Position numbers and translations under genes: made by a program
In this document: positions 55,509 to 64,000 of the stretch, piece after piece
How positions within the stretch are numbered: position 1 is the stretch's first letter
Layout of the letters: each line of letters opens with the position of its first letter
Assembly (NCBI RefSeq): GCF_003053845.1
Contig: NZ_QAYG01000005.1
Coordinates: 186,001 to 250,000, forward strand
Reading direction: 5' to 3'
Origin: Breoghania corrubedonensis
Lineage (GTDB): Bacteria; Pseudomonadota; Alphaproteobacteria; Rhizobiales; Stappiaceae
Length of the DNA stretch: 64,000 nt
The notes under the pieces: generated by a model
Told to the model about the DNA's origin: nothing
The model's input: only the letters and a program-made list of their open reading frames with translations
The model's database searches: none

Positions 55509-56225
55509 CTATCTCCTCACGCCACGGTTGAAATAACGCTCCGCACGGCCCAGCACGAAGCCCGACAGTGAGGTGATCACCAGGAAGAGGACCGCTGCTG
55601 CGAAGAAAAAGTAGAAAGGCTCTCGGGTCGAACCTGCGCCGATCTGTGCCTGGCGCACGAGTTCCACCACACCGGTGACCGAGACGAGCGCACTTTCCTT
55701 CAGCGTGATCTGCCAGACATTGCCCATGCCCGGCAACGCATGGCGCGCCACCAATGGCAGCAGGATGCGGCGAAACAGGAGAAAACGGTCCATGCCGATC
55801 GCCTGTGCGGCCTCGATTTCTCCGGTACTCACGGCGCGATAAGCCCCGCGAAAGACCTCCGTATGCTGGGCCGCGGAGACAATGCCGATGGCAATGGAGC
55901 CGGCGGCAAAGCCCGGAAGGTCAACAAAGCCATCGTGGCCGAAGAGCCTCGCAAGCTTGGTGAGCAACAGTGAGCCGCCGAAATAGAACAAATAGATCAC
56001 GAGCAGGTCCGGTATTCCACGAAGGACCGTTGTGTAGGTCTCCGCCACGACGCGCAGAGACCGCCGGCCGGAAATCTTGGCCCATGCGAGCAGCGTTCCG
56101 AGCGTCGCGCCGATGACATAGCCGGTGCCCGCGATGGCCAGCGTCATCAAGGCAGCCTTGAGCAACGCCGGGGCCCATCCGCCCGGTCCGAAACTCATCA
56201 ACTCGAAGAAACCGAGGGAATTCAT
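55509..56225 (-). CDS. Polar amino-acid ABC transporter permease (HisQ/OccQ type)
   Basis: A 238-residue permease with five helices and the EAA loop (IEAAQAIGMDRFLLFRRILL). The start at 56225 has AAGGA seven bases upstream and gives a normal N-terminus; an upstream in-frame start at 56258 is weaker. First gene of the transporter unit. The M20 hydrolase gene lies 140 bp further upstream on the same strand. Confidence 0.92.
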   Translation of the reverse strand: MNSLGFFELMSFGPGGWAPALLKAALMTLAIAGTGYVIGATLGTLLAWAKISGRRSLRVVAETYTTVLRGIPDLLVIYLFYFGGSLLLTKLARLFGHDGFVDLPGFAAGSIAIGIVSAAQHTEVFRGAYRAVSTGEIEAAQAIGMDRFLLFRRILLPLVARHALPGMGNVWQITLKESALVSVTGVVELVRQAQIGAGSTREPFYFFFAAAVLFLVITSLSGFVLGRAERYFNRGVRR

Positions 56226-56365
56226 GAAAAGTCCTTGCAGCCGGGCAGTCGGTTGCACCCGGGGGCGGAAGGTGTATGTCTGTTAAGCTTGGGAGTATCC
56301 CCGACCCGTAAGCGCCATCGCGAACGTCCCGTCGCGTGGGGAAACCGGCACGCGGACGCGGATGC

Positions 56366-57793
56366 TCATTCGGCCGCCACCGGCAGATCCGGCGCGACGT
56401 CGTCGGGCAGCGGGTTGACGAAGGGACGTCCCTCGCGGCGTCGAGCGAAATCGGCTTTTGCCGCAGCGATCTTTGCCGGATCCTCGAAAAGCGCCTTTGC
56501 CGTCGCCGCCATCACCTTTGCGGCGTGGGTCATACCCTTGTGCGCGATGCCCGACTTGCCCTGCGCGACGAGTTGCCATGAATGGGCCGGCGTACCGATC
56601 GCGCAGGTGGCACCGCGCATCTGGACGGTGGGAACGACCCAGCTCACGGTGCCGACGTCGGTCGAACCGATGGAACTGCCCTGTCCCTGGCACAGCGGCA
56701 TGATGTCGTCGGCCAGCGGAACGTCCATGCGCGGTTCGACCCCGAAACGGCTGAAAGCCGCGCGGATATCCTGAGCGGAGAGCGTTGCGCGGATGGCTTT
56801 CGCAAAGTCGCGGTCTTCGTCATCGAACCGGGGCGGCCCCAGGCGCACCAGTTCGGCGTGCATCAACTCTTCCAGCGCGGTGTTGCCGATCAGATTGGCG
56901 TCGCCGGAGACAACTCGCTCGCTCATGCGGGTTTCTGTCATCAGCGCGGCGCCGCGCGCGACATTGCGCACGCGTTCGACAAGCGGCACGAGTTCATCGA
57001 GTTCGCGGGCGCGAATGAGGTAGCGCACCGCCGCGTGGGCCTGAACCACATTGGGGGCCGTTCCGCCGGTGTCTGTGACCGCATAGTGGATGCGCGCCGT
57101 CGACGGCATATGCTCGCGAAGGTAATTGACGCCGACATTCATCAGTTCAACCGCATCCAGTGCGGACCGGCCAAGCTCTGGCGAGGAGGAGGCATGCGAG
57201 GCCTTGCCGTCGAATTCGAAAAGGATCTCGTTGCAGGCGAGGGAGATCGGCGGATTGACGGCGGCAAGCGGGGCGGGGTGCCAGCAAATCGCGATATCGA
57301 CATCGTCAAAGAGCCCCTCACGCACCATGAAGCCCTTCGCCGACCCGCCTTCCTCGGCGGGGCAGCCGTAGTAGCGCACGCGCCCCGCAGTGCCGGTCTC
57401 TTCAAGCCACGCCTTCAGCGCGGCGGCCGCCAGCATGGAACCGGCGCCAAGCAGATTGTGGCCGCAGCCATGACCGTTGCCGCCCTCGACAATCGGCCTG
57501 TGCTCCGCAACGCCTGCTTCCTGGCTCAATCCCGGCAGGGCATCGTACTCGCCCAGAATGGCAATGACCGGACCATCCGTTCCCGCTTCGCCCATGACCG
57601 CCGTCGGCAGGCCCGCAATCCCGGTTTTCACCTCGAACCCCTCGGCACGGAGCATCGTCGCATGCTCTGCGCAAGCGGCGGCCTCGGCGAAATTGAGCTC
57701 GGGCTTTTCCCAGATGCGATCTGCAAGCCCGGCATAGGCCTCCCGACGGTCATCCACCTCTGCCCAGACAGGATCACTGTTCTTGTTCGACAT
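56366..57793 (-). CDS. M20-family amidohydrolase (AbgB-like)
   Basis: A 475-residue metallo-amidohydrolase. Metal-site motifs: NGHGCGHNLLGAG near residue 107 and CPAEEGGSAKG near 145; the dimerisation domain contains FDGKASHASSSPELGRSALD. The family includes p-aminobenzoyl-glutamate hydrolase subunit B and aminoacylases. The likely job is to release an amino acid from an imported amide, which fits the ABC genes downstream and the GntR gene upstream. The substrate is unknown. Confidence 0.88.
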   Translation of the reverse strand: MSNKNSDPVWAEVDDRREAYAGLADRIWEKPELNFAEAAACAEHATMLRAEGFEVKTGIAGLPTAVMGEAGTDGPVIAILGEYDALPGLSQEAGVAEHRPIVEGGNGHGCGHNLLGAGSMLAAAALKAWLEETGTAGRVRYYGCPAEEGGSAKGFMVREGLFDDVDIAICWHPAPLAAVNPPISLACNEILFEFDGKASHASSSPELGRSALDAVELMNVGVNYLREHMPSTARIHYAVTDTGGTAPNVVQAHAAVRYLIRARELDELVPLVERVRNVARGAALMTETRMSERVVSGDANLIGNTALEELMHAELVRLGPPRFDDEDRDFAKAIRATLSAQDIRAAFSRFGVEPRMDVPLADDIMPLCQGQGSSIGSTDVGTVSWVVPTVQMRGATCAIGTPAHSWQLVAQGKSGIAHKGMTHAAKVMAATAKALFEDPAKIAAAKADFARRREGRPFVNPLPDDVAPDLPVAAE

Positions 57794-57841
57794 TCTTCCT
57801 CGGTCTCCGGCGCGCAGGTGCAGGTGATGTGGTGCGTAAAA

Positions 57842-57863
57842 TTGGTGCCGAAATTGGCACCAA
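57842..57863. promoter_or_regulatory. Perfect inverted-repeat operator in the M20/gntR divergent promoter
   Basis: TTGGTGCC-N6-GGCACCAA, a perfect 8-bp inverted repeat with 6-base spacer, lies 48 bp upstream of the M20 gene and 156 bp upstream of gntR. It is a strong operator candidate for the divergent GntR-family regulator. Confidence 0.65.
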
Positions 57864-58019
57864 ATAAATTGACTGGCAAGAAAACCATGACGAAAAATTC
57901 GTCAGACCTGTTGAAGTGTCCATGGATGCGTAAAAAATACGCAGAAGTGGACCGTTCGGTCCGGTAACCGGGCGATCTGGATACGTGTTCTGTCGATCGG
58001 CCAAGGGAGGGGCGACGTG

Positions 58020-58640
58020 ATGACGGCTTCAGGGGAAAACGTGATTCACCAACTGTCGGAGGATCTTCGGACCGGCGTCTTTCCACCCGGCGCCTGGCTG
58101 AAGCAGGTCGATCTTCAGCAACGTTACGGGGTCAACCGCGCCCAGGTCCGCAAGGCTCTTGAAACGCTGGCCGGCCGCAGGGTCGTCCGCTACGAACAAA
58201 ACCGCGGTTACTCGGTACACCCGGCCGACAACGAGGAAACCGACCACGTTCTCGCCATTCGCCTTGCCATCGAAACTGGGTTTTGCGAGGCGATCGTCAA
58301 GGGCGCGACAAGCGAAGACGTCCACAGGCTGCACCATTTCGCCAGATCGTTCAACGACATGGTACGACGGGGCGCCTACGACCAGCTCTATGAAATGAAC
58401 CTGAGGTTTCACCGCGCACTGCTTGTGTGCGCGGGCAATGCCGCCATGGTGAACCTCGTTGACGAATTACGGCTGCGCACGTCGCCCGCGCCTGCCTCGC
58501 AATGGCGGAACCTGGCGCGAATCGAGCGTTCGGCGGCCGAGCACATCGCAATGGCTGAGGCGCTGGAGCAGCGCGATGCCGAACGCCTGCTCCGATTGAT
58601 CCGCGTTCATATCGAGCAGAAGCCGGACCCGGCAGTATAG
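58020..58640 (+). CDS. GntR-family (FadR/FCD type) transcriptional regulator
   Basis: A 206-residue regulator: N-terminal winged helix (LKQVDLQQRYGVNRAQVRKA) and helical FCD effector domain (about residues 75-200, with the metal-binding pattern NLRFHRALL). ATG 58020 lies just after a GGAGGGG ribosome site; GTG 58017 would add one residue. It is divergent from the M20-ABC unit and convergent with the TRAP operon, and probably represses one or both. Confidence 0.9.
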   Translation: MTASGENVIHQLSEDLRTGVFPPGAWLKQVDLQQRYGVNRAQVRKALETLAGRRVVRYEQNRGYSVHPADNEETDHVLAIRLAIETGFCEAIVKGATSEDVHRLHHFARSFNDMVRRGAYDQLYEMNLRFHRALLVCAGNAAMVNLVDELRLRTSPAPASQWRNLARIERSAAEHIAMAEALEQRDAERLLRLIRVHIEQKPDPAV

Positions 58641-58696
58641 CAGGACGGAGACACAGTTTTAGGCGGGTGCCGGGCCTGTTCCTCGTCCTGCCGCGA

Positions 58697-59992
58697 CTAC
58701 AGCAGCTTGGGCAGGAAGCTGACGACTTGCGGAAAGACCGCCAGAAAGAACACGAAGCACAGCATGATCAGGAAGAAGGGAAAGGCGGCGCGAACCACGG
58801 AGGAGAGCGGTCGGCCTGTCAGGCCCTGCAGCACGAAGAGGTTCATTCCCACCGGCGGCGAGATCTGCGCCAGTTCGACCATCAGGATCAGGAAGACGCC
58901 GAACCAGATCTTGTCGTATCCCGCATGCACCACCAGCGGCATGACGATCGGGATCGTCATGACGATGATCGACATGCCCTCCAGAAAGCTGCCGAGCACG
59001 ATATAGACGAGCATCAGCAGAACGATGAGGCCAAGCGGCGGCAGGTTCATGCCGTTGATGAAGGCGGCCACGGCCTGCGGCATGCCGAGAAATCCGATGG
59101 CCGACGCCAGGAAGCTCGCGGCCGCGATGATCAGACCGAGCATGGAAACGGTGCGCGCGGTCCCCACGGCCGCAGCCTTGAGAACGGAAAGGCTGAGTGA
59201 GCGCTCAAGCGCCATCAGCACAATCGTGACGATGACCGCGACGGCCGCGGCTTCTGTCGGGCTGGCGATGCCGCCGTACATGGAGCCGAGAATGGAGCCG
59301 ATCAGGACGACGAAGGGAAGCAGGCTCGGCATGCCCTGCAAGCGTTCGCGCCAGATCCTCGAATTGTCGCTCGTGCCCTGAGGGACGATGCCGGGACGGA
59401 GTTTCGAGAGAACGGCGATGAACGTCATGAAGCAGGCGGTGAGCAGGAGACCGGGAACAATGCCCGCGGTGAAAAGCTTGAGGACCGAGGTCTGGGACAT
59501 GACGCCGTAGACGATCATGACGATCGAGGGTGGAATGAGGAACCCAAGTGTGCCTGCCCCTGCGAGCGTGCCGACGGTCAGTCTCCGGTCGTACCCTCGC
59601 CCGTCGAGCTCGGAAATCGTGATGCGCCCGACCGAACTCGTCGTCGCGGCCGATGAGCCGGAGACGAGCGCGAAGAAGGCGCAAGCCAGGATGTTGGTGT
59701 GAAGCAGGCCGCCCGGGAGCCGGCGAACCCAAGGCTCGAGCGCGGAAAACAGCCCGTCTATGAAGCGGGATCGAAAGAGCAGCTCCGCCATCAGGATGAA
59801 GAGCGGAAGCGCCAGCAGCTCAGGCGAGGAAATGCCGTTCCAGATCGATTGGGCCAGCAGCTTTTCGACAGGAATCGTGCGGAAGACCTCAAGCGAGAAG
59901 ATGCCAACGCCCATCAGCCCAAGAGCGACCCAGGCACCGGACGCGAGAATGGCGAGAAGCGAGAGAATGGCGACGATGGAGGGAAGGGGCAT
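58697..59992 (-). CDS. TRAP transporter large permease (DctM)
   Basis: A 431-residue membrane protein with about twelve helices and DctM motifs (GLLHTNILACAFFALVSGSS; GTLGFLIPPSIVMIVYGVMS; AQISPPVGMNLFVLQGL). It is the translocating subunit of a sodium-coupled TRAP importer. ATG 59992 lies 8 bp after the dctQ stop. The last 12 residues are basic and hydrophobic as usual. Confidence 0.93.
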   Translation of the reverse strand: MPLPSIVAILSLLAILASGAWVALGLMGVGIFSLEVFRTIPVEKLLAQSIWNGISSPELLALPLFILMAELLFRSRFIDGLFSALEPWVRRLPGGLLHTNILACAFFALVSGSSAATTSSVGRITISELDGRGYDRRLTVGTLAGAGTLGFLIPPSIVMIVYGVMSQTSVLKLFTAGIVPGLLLTACFMTFIAVLSKLRPGIVPQGTSDNSRIWRERLQGMPSLLPFVVLIGSILGSMYGGIASPTEAAAVAVIVTIVLMALERSLSLSVLKAAAVGTARTVSMLGLIIAAASFLASAIGFLGMPQAVAAFINGMNLPPLGLIVLLMLVYIVLGSFLEGMSIIVMTIPIVMPLVVHAGYDKIWFGVFLILMVELAQISPPVGMNLFVLQGLTGRPLSSVVRAAFPFFLIMLCFVFFLAVFPQVVSFLPKLL

Positions 59993-60000
59993 ACAGCAAC

Positions 60001-60522
60001 TCAATCCATGATCGGCGCGTTGGCGCCTTCTTCACGCACGCTATCGAGTTCGACCGGCCGTCCCATGGCCAGATGAACGAGGCGCAGGGCGATCTGAACG
60101 GTAAGGAGAAGGGATCCGAAAGCGATGAAGGCGGCGGGGTAGACCAGCGGTACGTCCGTGGTCGAGCCGGAGGTGCGCCCCGTCGCATAATAGCCCCAGG
60201 CGAGCAGGGTGAGCGCGTTGGTCACGTAGGCGGAGATCACGAGGCCGATCAGCGTCGCGAACCATTCGAACAGGCGTGGCATGACGGCGCGCAGCAGCGT
60301 CACGCGGATGTGCCCGCCGGTGCGCAGCGTCCATGCGGCGCCGAGAAAGATCGCGCACATGTGCAGGTAGACGGAGACTTCCCAGACGAAGGAAAGGCTC
60401 ACGCCGACGATGTTGCGCAGGAAAATTTCGGATGCGACGAGAAGCGCGATGCCGAAGATCACGGCGCCCGACAGAAACGCCAACGCCCGGGACAACCGGT
60501 CCACAAGACTGAGAAAGATCAT
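60001..60522 (-). CDS. TRAP transporter small permease (DctQ)
   Basis: A 173-residue protein with four membrane helices and the DctQ segment (AIFLGAAWTLRTGGHIRVTL). ATG 60522 begins the first helix region; the frame continues upstream without hydrophobic content, so longer starts are rejected. It pairs with DctM and is preceded by dctP. Confidence 0.88.
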   Translation of the reverse strand: MIFLSLVDRLSRALAFLSGAVIFGIALLVASEIFLRNIVGVSLSFVWEVSVYLHMCAIFLGAAWTLRTGGHIRVTLLRAVMPRLFEWFATLIGLVISAYVTNALTLLAWGYYATGRTSGSTTDVPLVYPAAFIAFGSLLLTVQIALRLVHLAMGRPVELDSVREEGANAPIMD

Positions 60523-60637
60523 CTCTCCCGGTTTCCTTATCAATCGTTCGGTGGTGCGGACCGCGGGAAAATCGGCCCGTGCGAGATCGGTCGCACGAGC
60601 CGGCCAGCTCGGTTTGGCCAGTTCGGTTCGGCTGGCG

Positions 60638-61615
60638 TTATTTCGGCTTGAAGCCGTCGACGATTGTCTTGGCATCGCCGCCCATCTTCTCGAGTGCCGC
60701 CGCCCGCAGAGGCTCCGCACGCTTGGCAAGTTCCGCGCGCAGTGCATCGGAGATCGGAGCAAGCGCGATGCCGTGCTCCTTGAGGATCGCCGAGTTCTTG
60801 GCATCCTCGTCCTGCGCGGCCTGCCAGAATGCCGGCTCAAGCTTCATGGCGAGATCCATGATCGCCTTCTGGTCTTCCTCGCCGAGCGCGTTCCAGCGGT
60901 CGAGGTTGACCGTCATCGCATTCATATTCCACGTCTGACGGGTCGGGTATCCGTATTTGATGAATTCCCAGAACGAGCCGTCGACGGCGGAAGGCGAGGA
61001 GGTGGCGACCGCATCGATTGCGCCGGCGGCCAGCGACGGGATGACTTCACCCCAAGGCAGCTGGACCGGGGTCATGCCGGCAGACGCGAAGACGTCGGTG
61101 GAGGCGCGGTCATAGCTGCGGATCTTGATGCCGGAGAGCGAGGCGATATCGGTGACCTCGGTCTTCGTCCAGATCTGCTGCTGCGGCCAGGGGATCGTGT
61201 AGAGGAGTTTCTGGTTATTCTTCTCCATCAGCTTGTCGAGCGTCGGGCGGAAATAGTCGTTGAACTGCTTCAGCTGCTCGAAGGAACTGAGGAAATAGGG
61301 CAGGGATGTCATGCCAAGCAGCGGCTCGGTGCCGACCTGCTGGTTGAGGAGCATGTCGCCGATGGGAACGAGGCCGTCGCCAACCGTCGACAGCATCTCC
61401 GGTCCCTTGAAGCCAAGCGAGCCACCCGTGTGCAAGGTGATCTCGATGCGGCCGTCAGTCGCCGTCTTGACGTCATCAGCGAATTTTTGCGCGCTGACGC
61501 TGATATAGTTTGTGGCGGGCCAGGCGAGAGGAAGATCCCAGTTTTCCGCCTGAGCAGTGCCGGAAATCATGGCTCCGGACAAGACGGCCAAGGCTACAGT
61601 CGCAGATTTAAGCAT
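60638..61615 (-). CDS. TRAP transporter substrate-binding protein (DctP)
   Basis: A 325-residue periplasmic binding protein with a signal peptide (about residues 1-23, ending TAQA) and TRAP features: the ligand-carboxylate Arg in GIKIRSYDRAST and the pattern GGSLGFKGPEML. It lies next to the 5-oxoprolinase genes on the same strand, so pyroglutamate or a related acid is a plausible ligand; that is inference from context. Confidence 0.92.
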   Translation of the reverse strand: MLKSATVALAVLSGAMISGTAQAENWDLPLAWPATNYISVSAQKFADDVKTATDGRIEITLHTGGSLGFKGPEMLSTVGDGLVPIGDMLLNQQVGTEPLLGMTSLPYFLSSFEQLKQFNDYFRPTLDKLMEKNNQKLLYTIPWPQQQIWTKTEVTDIASLSGIKIRSYDRASTDVFASAGMTPVQLPWGEVIPSLAAGAIDAVATSSPSAVDGSFWEFIKYGYPTRQTWNMNAMTVNLDRWNALGEEDQKAIMDLAMKLEPAFWQAAQDEDAKNSAILKEHGIALAPISDALRAELAKRAEPLRAAALEKMGGDAKTIVDGFKPK

Positions 61616-61718
61616 CTCGGGGAGACTCCGATGGGTGAATTATTCTTATTGTTGTTTATGGAAGAAGCGGCATATATGCCGACGGATACAAAAGAGTGTG
61701 ACATCGCGGCACTGACCG

Positions 61719-61730
61719 AAATAGCGATAT
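61719..61730. promoter_or_regulatory. Half-match to the ArsR-type operator upstream of dctP
   Basis: AAATAGCGATAT, about 105 bp before dctP, matches the first half (ATAGC-N-ATAT) of the two operator copies at 42162 and 43472; the second half is not kept. It lies in the 243-bp AT-rich gap between dctP and pxpA, where the TRAP promoter should be. Most likely chance, but recorded. Confidence 0.2.
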
Positions 61731-61858
61731 TTTGTTACGTCCAATCATCACAATTTGGAATGTATGGACGGGCTATCACGGGTTTCGGTCATATACGCAA
61801 AGACGGAGCGCGGAGTGCCCCTGATGGCGAGCGCCCCGCGTCCGGGCCAGAAGCGGGG

Positions 61859-62620
61859 TTAATCCGCATAAGGCGCGATCTGGCAACCTGCGTCCGAAAT
61901 TCCCGCCCGGATGGCATGCGCGAGATCAAGCGCACCGGCGGTATCGCTGTGGACCAGGATTGAATCGACGGGGATGGTCATCTCCTCTCCCGTTACCGAG
62001 GCAAGTCGTCCGCTGGAAAGAACGTCGGCCACCCGGCGGCGCACCGCTTCCGGATCGTGAATGACCGCCCCCTCTACTCCGCGTGGCGCAAGCCGGCCGG
62101 GTGCCGTATAGCCACGGTCCGCGAGGAACGACCAGATCACGGTCAGCCCCTGCCGCTCGGCCTCGCGGGAGGCTTCGGTATCGGGGAGCCCGATGAACTT
62201 CAGGTTCGCGTCGAATGCCTTGATCGCACCAATAAGAACTTTCGCGACGTCCGTGTCGGCGAACGAGAGGTTTCCGAGCGCGCCATGGAAGTTCGCATGG
62301 GTCAGCCGCAAGCCGCGGTGAGCCGCCAGTGCCGCGAGGGCGCCGAGCTGGGCAATCACCATCAACTCCAGCTCCTTCGCCGACATATGCAGCTTGCGGC
62401 GGCCGAATCCCGCCCGATCGGGATAGCCGATATGGGCACCTACCTTGACACCGTTCTCGCCCGCAAGCGTCAGCGTTTTCTCCATGGTCTGAGGGTCGCC
62501 CGCATGGCCGCCGCTCGCGATATTGGCGGAGGTGACCAGCGGCATCAGCGCCGCGTCATCGGCAATGACATAGGGGCCGAAGCCTTCTCCGAGATCGGAA
62601 TTGACGTCGATTTCTCTCAT
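61859..62620 (-). CDS. pxpA: 5-oxoprolinase subunit PxpA (LamB/YcsF family)
   Basis: A 253-residue LamB/YcsF protein: REIDVNSDLGEGFGPYVIAD at the start, SANIASGGHAGDPQTMEKTL, and VKVGAHIGYPDRAGFGRR. PxpA, PxpB and PxpC together open 5-oxoproline to glutamate using ATP. It overlaps pxpC by four bases and is the last gene of the pxpB-pxpC-pxpA order seen here. Confidence 0.93.
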   Translation of the reverse strand: MREIDVNSDLGEGFGPYVIADDAALMPLVTSANIASGGHAGDPQTMEKTLTLAGENGVKVGAHIGYPDRAGFGRRKLHMSAKELELMVIAQLGALAALAAHRGLRLTHANFHGALGNLSFADTDVAKVLIGAIKAFDANLKFIGLPDTEASREAERQGLTVIWSFLADRGYTAPGRLAPRGVEGAVIHDPEAVRRRVADVLSSGRLASVTGEEMTIPVDSILVHSDTAGALDLAHAIRAGISDAGCQIAPYAD

Positions 62621-63609
62621 TCGTTCGGTCTTCTCATGAATGCGCCCGGTGCAGGCGGGATCCCTCGGCGCGCGACGGCCCGGATGCGATGTTCTTCGAC
62701 GGCATCCGCCGCACGCGCTTCGTCGAGCGTGACCGCCTGGAACCGGACCGTCTCGCCGAGCGGCACCTGGGCGATGCGGTGGAGATCGGCGGCGATCACG
62801 GCTCCGAGCTTCGGATATCCGCCGCAGGTGTTGGCCTCCTGAAGCTGCACGACCGGTTGGCCCGAAGGCGGCAACTGGATGGTGCCCGGCAGGATGCCGT
62901 GAGAGAGCAGTTCACGCCGATGCATGGGCACCAGTTCCGGGCCCTCCAGCCGGCTGCCGTTACGGTTGCTGTCAAAGGAAACGGTCCAATCGGTTTCCAT
63001 AAAGAGCCGCTGGTTGGCATCGTCGTAGTCGTCCCACTCTGCTGCCGGCACGAAGCGCAGCACGCGCTCTTGCGCGCCCTTGGCGAAGAGATGCAGATAA
63101 TGGGCCCGCCCCAGTCCGGTGCCTTCGATTTCCGTGCCGAGCCGCGGGCGGCGGGCATGCAGCCGGTCGCCCGGCCGCAGCATGCGTCCGTCCAGCCCGC
63201 CGAAGCCGCCCTTGAGATCGGTTGCACGCGCGCCCATCACCACCGGCACGTCGATGCCGCCGCCGACGGCGAGATAGATCCGCATGCCGCTTTCGGAAAA
63301 TCCGGCTTTCAGGCGCTGGCCCGCATGCACCGTCTGCGCCCACCAGCGCGGAATGGCTCCGTCATCGATGAACATTTCGACCGCGGCACCGGAAATCGCA
63401 ATGTCGACGCTCTCGGTGAACAGGATCTCGAAGTCGCCGTAGGTGAATTCGATGCCTGCCGCCGCATCGTCGTTGCCGATCATGCGGTTGGCGATGCGGA
63501 GCGCGCGCGCATCCATCGCGCCGGAGGACCCGACGCCGATGCTGCGAAGGCCCGTGCGTCCCAGATCCTGGATCGAGGCGAGCGGCCCCGGATTGACGAT
63601 CTCGATCAA
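62617..63609 (-). CDS. pxpC: 5-oxoprolinase subunit PxpC (KipA/biotin-dependent carboxylase-like)
   Basis: A 330-residue protein of the PxpC/KipA family: PGPLASIQDLGRTGLRSIGV at the start, GSSGAMDARALRIANRMIGN, and QLQEANTCGGYPKLGAVIAA near the end. It forms the ATP-using half of 5-oxoprolinase with PxpB. Four-base overlaps with pxpB and pxpA show a tight operon. Confidence 0.92.
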   Translation of the reverse strand: MIEIVNPGPLASIQDLGRTGLRSIGVGSSGAMDARALRIANRMIGNDDAAAGIEFTYGDFEILFTESVDIAISGAAVEMFIDDGAIPRWWAQTVHAGQRLKAGFSESGMRIYLAVGGGIDVPVVMGARATDLKGGFGGLDGRMLRPGDRLHARRPRLGTEIEGTGLGRAHYLHLFAKGAQERVLRFVPAAEWDDYDDANQRLFMETDWTVSFDSNRNGSRLEGPELVPMHRRELLSHGILPGTIQLPPSGQPVVQLQEANTCGGYPKLGAVIAADLHRIAQVPLGETVRFQAVTLDEARAADAVEEHRIRAVARRGIPPAPGAFMRRPNE

Positions 63610-64000
63610 CTCAGAACCTCCACGGAACGGAAACGGATGCGATCGCCCGGCGCGATGAGCGAAGGCTGGGCGGCTGCCGGATCGAAGAAGTCGAGTTCGG
63701 TGTGGCCGATGATGTGCCAGCCGGATGGCGAGGTGCGCGACAGCACACCGGCCTGCGCACCACCGATGATGATGCTGCCGGCGACGACGCGGAGCCGAGG
63801 CGTCGTTCGGCGCGGCGTGGCGAGACTGGGATCAAGGCCGCCGAGATAGCCGAAGCCGGGCTGGCTGCCCAGCGCATAGACCGTGTATTCGGGAGCGGAG
63901 TGGATTTCGACCGCCTCGCGAACCGTCAGGTCACGGCTGGAGGCGATCCAGCCGAGATCCTCGCCCATCTCCCCACCGTAGACGACCGGCACCTCGATCA
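63606..64000 (-). CDS. pxpB: 5-oxoprolinase subunit PxpB, partial (5' end outside window)
   Basis: The last 130 or so codons of a PxpB/KipI protein; the frame stays open to the right edge. Family motifs: VPVVYGGEMGEDLGWIAS and YALGSQPGFGYLGGLDPSLA, then TSPSGWHIIGHTELDFFDP. The stop overlaps the pxpC start by four bases. The N-terminus and the operon's promoter lie beyond the window. Confidence 0.92.
   Translation of the reverse strand, partial: IEVPVVYGGEMGEDLGWIASSRDLTVREAVEIHSAPEYTVYALGSQPGFGYLGGLDPSLATPRRTTPRLRVVAGSIIIGGAQAGVLSRTSPSGWHIIGHTELDFFDPAAAQPSLIAPGDRIRFRSVEVLS

Noticed and set aside
1-64000. CRISPR arrays, rRNA genes, prophage or complete insertion sequences
   Set aside because: No regularly spaced direct repeats, rRNA-like stretches, integrases or transposases were seen on either strand.

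Overview
The window is about 64 kb of high-GC DNA from an alphaproteobacterium. The flagellar genes (FlaF/FlbT, MotC, Rem, a DUF1217 protein, a short FlgD, FlgJ split from its lytic enzyme) and their order are typical of Hyphomicrobiales (Rhizobiales). A marine Stappia/Labrenzia-like lineage is possible, but that is inference. No phage genes, insertion sequence or CRISPR array is supported.

Layout. (1) 1-24721, flagellar and motility block. On the + strand: motC (partial), fliK, a lytic transglycosylase, flgE-flgK-flgL-flaF-flbT-flgD-fliQ, flhA-fliR, then FliJ-like, FlgJ-like, FlgN-like and FliL-like genes. On the - strand: motA-fliM-(unknown)-fliN-fliG-flhB-(unknown). Back on +: DUF1217-flgF-(unknown)-fliI, then rem. 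A shared promoter-like motif precedes flgE, flhA, motA and possibly the FlgJ-like gene at nearly the same distance from the start codon. (2) 24848-24937, tRNA-Ser(UGA), the border between the flagellar block and a metabolic/accessory region. (3) 25569-35176, an arginine deiminase operon (arcD-arcA-arcB-arcC) behind a textbook sigma-54 promoter. It is followed by a histidine kinase with an amino-acid-binding-protein-like sensor domain and an NtrC-class sigma-54 activator, together a self-contained arginine-responsive circuit. (4) 35273-41928, LysR regulator, a tripartite tricarboxylate-type transporter (TctC/B/A), a gamma-glutamyltransferase-like hydrolase and an SLC10-type transporter. (5) 42162-53032, a compact apparently undescribed biosynthetic locus. 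It has an ArsR-family regulator, a stand-alone adenylation-carrier protein with a proline-like pocket, a one-module polyketide synthase (KS-AT-KR-ACP-TE) whose thioesterase has Cys in place of the nucleophilic Ser, an orphan betaine-type binding protein and an EamA-family exporter. The same 16-bp near-palindrome lies just upstream of the regulator and of the first biosynthetic gene. (6) 53104-58640, a complete polar amino-acid ABC importer, an M20 amidohydrolase and a divergent GntR regulator with a perfect inverted-repeat operator between them. (7) 58697-64000, a TRAP transporter (DctM/Q/P) and 5-oxoprolinase genes pxpA, pxpC, pxpB (the last cut by the window edge).

How they fit. After the flagellar block the theme is uptake and breakdown of amino acids and gamma-glutamyl/pyroglutamate compounds: arginine to ornithine plus ATP by the arc pathway, polar amino acids by ABC uptake, amide hydrolysis by the M20 enzyme, and 5-oxoproline opening by PxpABC. 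The exception is the NRPS-PKS locus. Read from its domains it would join one amino acid (perhaps proline) to one malonate unit, reduce the beta-keto group, and release the product through an unusual Cys-type thioesterase. That locus and the sigma-54 arc circuit are the main points of interest.
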